Positions 6,816 through 9,372 of a DNA stretch of 9,372 nt are shown here, in pieces. A model generated the notes under the pieces. It was not told where the DNA came from, searched no databases, and was given only the letters and a program-made list of their open reading frames with translations. This stretch comes from Erysipelotrichaceae bacterium. Its GTDB lineage: Bacteria; Bacillota_I; Bacilli_A; Erysipelotrichales; Erysipelotrichaceae. How positions within the stretch are numbered: the first letter of the stretch is position 1; each line of letters opens with the position of its first letter. A program made the translations under genes and the position numbers. The stretch spans positions 1-9,372 of the forward strand of contig CAAEDX010000217.1 of NCBI GenBank assembly GCA_900754715.1. The letters are read 5' to 3'.

Positions 6816-7734
6816 CCGGGCAAACCTCCTTCACTACTTTTTCCAGGTCTTCTGCCGTATCGATATTGTATACCGGGATCGCTTTGGTCGTCTTGCGCAC
6901 GAAGCCGCTCAGCGCATGACCTGGACCGATCTCGATGAAGAGCTCCACGCCCATGTCGATCATCGTCTGCAGCGACTGGGTGAAATGCACGCTGTGACAG
7001 ATCTGTTCTTGCAGCACTTCGCGCAGATCGCGCGTTTCCGCCTTGCCGCTGACGTTGTTGATGACTGGGATGCGCGCCTGTTCGAACACATACGTATCCA
7101 GCACCTCGCGCAGTTGCACGCTGGCTTCATCAAGCAGCGACGTATGGAACGCTCCGCTGACCTGCAGCGGGATCACCCGGCGCGCGCCGCGCGCTTTCAG
7201 CTTTTCGCTGGCCGCGGCGACTGCCTCTTTCTGCCCGCTGATGACGATCTGTCCTGGGCAATTATAGTTGGCGATCTCGCATACGCCGATCTCCTTCACT
7301 TCCGCGCATACCTCAGCGATGACGCTTTCCTCCGTGTTGAGCACCGCGGCCATGCCGCTGGTGCCCTCCGGCAGAGCGGCCGCCATGATCTTGCCGCGCT
7401 GACGCACGAGCTTAGCGCCTTCCTGCGGCGTGAATACGCCAGCATAAGCCAGCGCCGAATACTCGCCCAGGCTCAATCCTGCCGCCACATCAGCGCGGAT
7501 GCCCTTTTCGCTGAGCACCGCGGCGATGGCACTGGATGTCGCCAGGATGCAAGGCTGCGCGATGGCCGTATCGTTAAGCTGTTCCTGCGTGCCCGCAAAG
7601 CAAAGCTCCTTCACCGGGATATCGATGTCGATGCTGTCATACAGACGACGCGCCGCTTCATATCTTTCATAGAAATCTTTGCCCATGCCGGGATGCTGTG
7701 ATCCCTGGCCGGCAAACAAAAATCCGATCTTCAT
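6805..7734 (-). CDS. fabD: Malonyl-CoA:ACP transacylase FabD
   Basis: The product has 309 residues, the usual FabD length. Key motifs are FAGQGSQHPGMG (7-18) for the oxyanion hole, the nucleophile Ser88 in GLSLGEYSAL, Arg113 in RQRGKIM, which holds the malonyl carboxylate, His197 in VSGAFHT, which pairs with Ser88, and EIGPG (268-272) near the C-terminus. It moves malonyl from CoA to acyl carrier protein and so feeds FabF. The ATG lies 1 nt after the upstream stop, with AAGGAG 7 nt before it inside the end of the upstream gene, which implies coupled translation. The 3' end overlaps fabG by 11 nt. Confidence 0.97.
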   Translation of the reverse strand: MKIGFLFAGQGSQHPGMGKDFYERYEAARRLYDSIDIDIPVKELCFAGTQEQLNDTAIAQPCILATSSAIAAVLSEKGIRADVAAGLSLGEYSALAYAGVFTPQEGAKLVRQRGKIMAAALPEGTSGMAAVLNTEESVIAEVCAEVKEIGVCEIANYNCPGQIVISGQKEAVAAASEKLKARGARRVIPLQVSGAFHTSLLDEASVQLREVLDTYVFEQARIPVINNVSGKAETRDLREVLQEQICHSVHFTQSLQTMIDMGVELFIEIGPGHALSGFVRKTTKAIPVYNIDTAEDLEKVVKEVCPDGN

Positions 7735-7735
7735 C

Positions 7736-8818
7736 TCAGTTCTCCTTCAGGGCCTCTTCCGTGCCCGTGATCAATTCGTTCATCAGTTCGCGCACATGCA
7801 TCATGTGATCCACACGCCAGGCATTGGCGCCGACAAAGACGATGCCTTCATCCGCGTCTTTGCTGACCGCGCGGATGAGCGCCTCGCTGATGCAGTATGG
7901 CGTGTTTTTCGGATCGCATGGCTTCATGCAATGCAGACAGCTGCTCATCGAGATCATCTGTCCCTGCACCTTCTGCGCGAAACGGTTGTTCAAGGCCCTG
8001 CCGGGCAGTCCCGCCGGACTTTTGACCAGCGTGATGTCTTCCTTGCGGCAGCTGATCACCGCCTGCTTGAACGAATCGCTCGCGTCACATTCATATGTGG
8101 CGATGAAACGTGTGGCCATCTGCACGCCGGCCGCGCCCAGCTTCATCATGCGGGCGATATCTGCTCCATCATAAATGCCTCCGGCGGGAAACAGCGGGAT
8201 CTTGCGGCCATATTTCGTTTCAAAGGGCACACACACCTGTGCCACCTCAGGCACGATCGTTTCCAGCGACTGGCAAGTTCCGGCTTCCAGATCTGCCTTG
8301 CGAAAGCCCAGATGACCGCCGGCCTCACTCCCTTCGATGACGATGAAATCCGGCGTGCGTCCATAATGAGAATCCCAGTAACGCAGCACGAGCTTGGCTG
8401 CCTTGGCACTGGAGATGACCGGCGCCAGCAGGATATCGCTGCCCTCCACCAATGAAGGCAGATGCAGCGGCAGCCCCGCACCCGAAATGATCGCGTCCGC
8501 GCCTGCTTCGACGCTTGCTTTCACATACGTGTCATAGTCAGTAGAGGCTACCATGATGTTCACTCCGAGCAGACCGCGTCCGCCGCTGATCGCTCTGGCT
8601 TTGGCGCATTCTTCCTTGATTGCCTCACAATTGGCATGCATGCTGTCAATGCGGAAATCTGAGCGGGCATAGCCAGGATGAGCCGCGCTGATCACGCCCA
8701 TGCCGCCTTCTTTCATCACATGTCCGGCGAGCGAGGAAAGCGAGATGCCCACGCCCATTCCGCCCTGAATGATGGGCACTTCCAAGATACGGCCGTTCAG
8801 GACGGCCGGTTTCATCAT
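7736..8818 (-). CDS. FabX-like FMN flavoprotein of the FabK/nitronate monooxygenase superfamily with a four-cysteine C-terminal cluster
   Basis: The product is a 360-residue TIM-barrel flavoprotein. IQGGMGVGIS (17-26) at the N-terminus, PVISSAKA (133-140), EGSEAGGHLGF (162-172) with the conserved His169, PAGG (211-214) and GVQMATRF (231-238) place it in the NPD/FabK superfamily. It is longer than FabK and ends in a region with C294-x2-C297-x3-C301-x7-C309 and then GIVFVGANAWRVD (325-337). From memory, Helicobacter pylori FabX (about 360 aa) has the same features: GGHQGF at the catalytic His, a late Cys cluster binding [4Fe-4S], YCI after it and a GANGYRVD segment. FabX oxidises decanoyl-ACP and isomerises it to cis-3-decenoyl-ACP. 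Similar clostridial proteins are usually annotated nitronate monooxygenase. ATG 8818 forms an ATGA overlap with fabK and has GGAGG 7 nt upstream. Superfamily is sure; FabX function is inferred from motif and operon. Confidence 0.75.
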   Translation of the reverse strand: MMKPAVLNGRILEVPIIQGGMGVGISLSSLAGHVMKEGGMGVISAAHPGYARSDFRIDSMHANCEAIKEECAKARAISGGRGLLGVNIMVASTDYDTYVKASVEAGADAIISGAGLPLHLPSLVEGSDILLAPVISSAKAAKLVLRYWDSHYGRTPDFIVIEGSEAGGHLGFRKADLEAGTCQSLETIVPEVAQVCVPFETKYGRKIPLFPAGGIYDGADIARMMKLGAAGVQMATRFIATYECDASDSFKQAVISCRKEDITLVKSPAGLPGRALNNRFAQKVQGQMISMSSCLHCMKPCDPKNTPYCISEALIRAVSKDADEGIVFVGANAWRVDHMMHVRELMNELITGTEEALKEN

Positions 8819-9372
8819 CTGCTTTCCTCCAGCTCTTGCTGCGCGTGAGCAAGCACAGCCGGCACATCGCTGACGAGGCTCGCCAAGATGTCCTTGAGCG
8901 GACGGATCGTCTTGCACAGACCGGCGATCTGCCCCATCATCACGGAACCGGTCTTCATGTCACCCTCGAACACGGCGCGGCGCAAGCCGCCCAGCGTCAG
9001 CTTCTCCAGCTCATCGCGGCTTGCCGCTTCTGCTTCCAGCTTGATGTACTGACGGCTCATCGGATTCTTCAGGATGCGTACCGGGGAATTCAGGCTTCTT
9101 CCGGTCACGACGGTGTCGGTATCTTTCGCCTTGATCACGGCGTTCTTGTAGTTTTCATGGATCGGGCATTCCTCAGAGACAAGCAGACATGTGCCGACCT
9201 GCACACCGATGGCGCCCAGGCACAGTGCGGCCGCAAACCCGCGACTGTCAGCGATGCCTCCAGCGGCAACCACCGGAACATGCACGGCATCCACGACCTG
9301 TGGCAGCAGCGCCATGGTCGTCTGCTCACCGACATGTCCGCCAGCCTCTCCGCCCTCGACGATCAGGCCGTC
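8815..9372 (-). CDS. fabK: Enoyl-ACP reductase FabK (FMN-dependent), N-terminal part outside the window
   Basis: The frame is open from the right edge to TGA at 8815, giving the C-terminal 185 residues. It starts at DGLIVEGGEAGGHVG, with the FabK catalytic-site His in GGHVG (visible residue 13), then VVAAGGIAD (34-42), GVQVGT (56-61), and the FabK-specific C-terminal GSVMMGQIAG (142-151). This tail closely follows the pattern of Streptococcus pneumoniae FabK and is absent from ordinary nitronate monooxygenases. FabK reduces trans-2-enoyl-ACP to acyl-ACP with NAD(P)H via FMN, the last step of each elongation round. FabK is about 310-320 residues, so about 130 are missing at the right edge. It is the most upstream gene seen and overlaps the FabX-like gene by 4 nt (ATGA). 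Whether fabH, acpP or a fabT regulator precedes it cannot be seen. Confidence 0.93.
   Translation of the reverse strand, partial: DGLIVEGGEAGGHVGEQTTMALLPQVVDAVHVPVVAAGGIADSRGFAAALCLGAIGVQVGTCLLVSEECPIHENYKNAVIKAKDTDTVVTGRSLNSPVRILKNPMSRQYIKLEAEAASRDELEKLTLGGLRRAVFEGDMKTGSVMMGQIAGLCKTIRPLKDILASLVSDVPAVLAHAQQELEESR

Noticed and set aside
6766..7701. Long plus-strand open frame of 311 codons opposite fabD
   Set aside because: It mirrors fabD almost exactly. The codon bias of the real gene leaves the opposite frame free of stops; the protein has no known domain.
7679..8455. Plus-strand open frame of 258 codons opposite the FabX-like gene
   Set aside because: Antisense shadow of a conserved flavoprotein gene, with no motif and His/Arg-rich low-complexity composition.
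7736..8818. Plain nitronate monooxygenase annotation for the FabX-like gene
   Set aside because: The superfamily motif alone would allow it, but the Cys cluster, the GANAWRVD segment and the position inside a fab operon fit FabX better; kept as the main alternative.
8819..8917. Upstream extension of the FabX-like protein by 33 residues
   Set aside because: The extension lies within fabK, is not homologous to the family N-terminus, and a good GGAGG site sits 7 nt before ATG 8818.
1..9372. CRISPR array, tRNA or rRNA genes, insertion sequences, attachment sites
   Set aside because: No regularly spaced repeats, no cloverleaf or rRNA-like sequence, no transposase or integrase frame and no terminal repeats were seen on either strand.

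Overview
All supported genes lie on the minus strand, so transcription runs from the right edge to the left. The window holds two functional blocks. Block A (about 3021-9372) is a tightly packed type II fatty acid synthesis operon. Block B (1-2618) is the start of an exopolysaccharide or capsule locus. An AT-rich gap of about 440 bases separates them. The set of FabK (not FabI) enoyl reductase, a CpsB/YwqE-type PHP phosphatase, a CpsC/Wzz-type chain-length regulator and AGGAGG-like ribosome binding sites points to a member of the Bacillota. A gut or oral lineage such as Erysipelotrichia fits, but the genus cannot be fixed from this window. The coding regions look moderately GC-rich and the spacer is strongly AT-rich.

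Block A in transcription order: the C-terminal part of fabK (cut by the right edge); a FabK-superfamily flavoprotein with a four-cysteine C-terminal cluster that resembles Helicobacter FabX; fabD; fabG; fabF; fabZ; a plsC-type acyltransferase; and a hemolysin III/PAQR-family membrane protein (trhA-like). Adjacent genes overlap by 4-11 nt or sit 1-23 nt apart, so they are almost certainly cotranscribed. A rho-independent terminator follows the last gene (3021-3047). Together they load malonyl-ACP (FabD), condense (FabF), reduce (FabG), dehydrate (FabZ) and reduce again (FabK). PlsC then passes acyl chains into phospholipid. The FabX-like protein is the most interesting item: if it does what FabX does, it would divert saturated 10-carbon acyl-ACP into the unsaturated branch, and no FabA, FabM or FabN is visible here. 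Genes for fabH, acpP, fabT and acetyl-CoA carboxylase are not in the window.

The spacer (2619-3059) carries the operon terminator, a plausible promoter at 2843-2870, an inverted repeat just downstream of it and a leader of roughly 215 nt. Block B follows: a membrane-bound polyprenyl-phosphate sugar-1-phosphate transferase (the priming enzyme), a Wzz/CpsC chain-length regulator, and a CpsB-like PHP-domain phosphatase cut by the left edge. Together these would start, size and regulate a lipid-linked surface polysaccharide. No tyrosine kinase (CpsD-like) gene lies between them.
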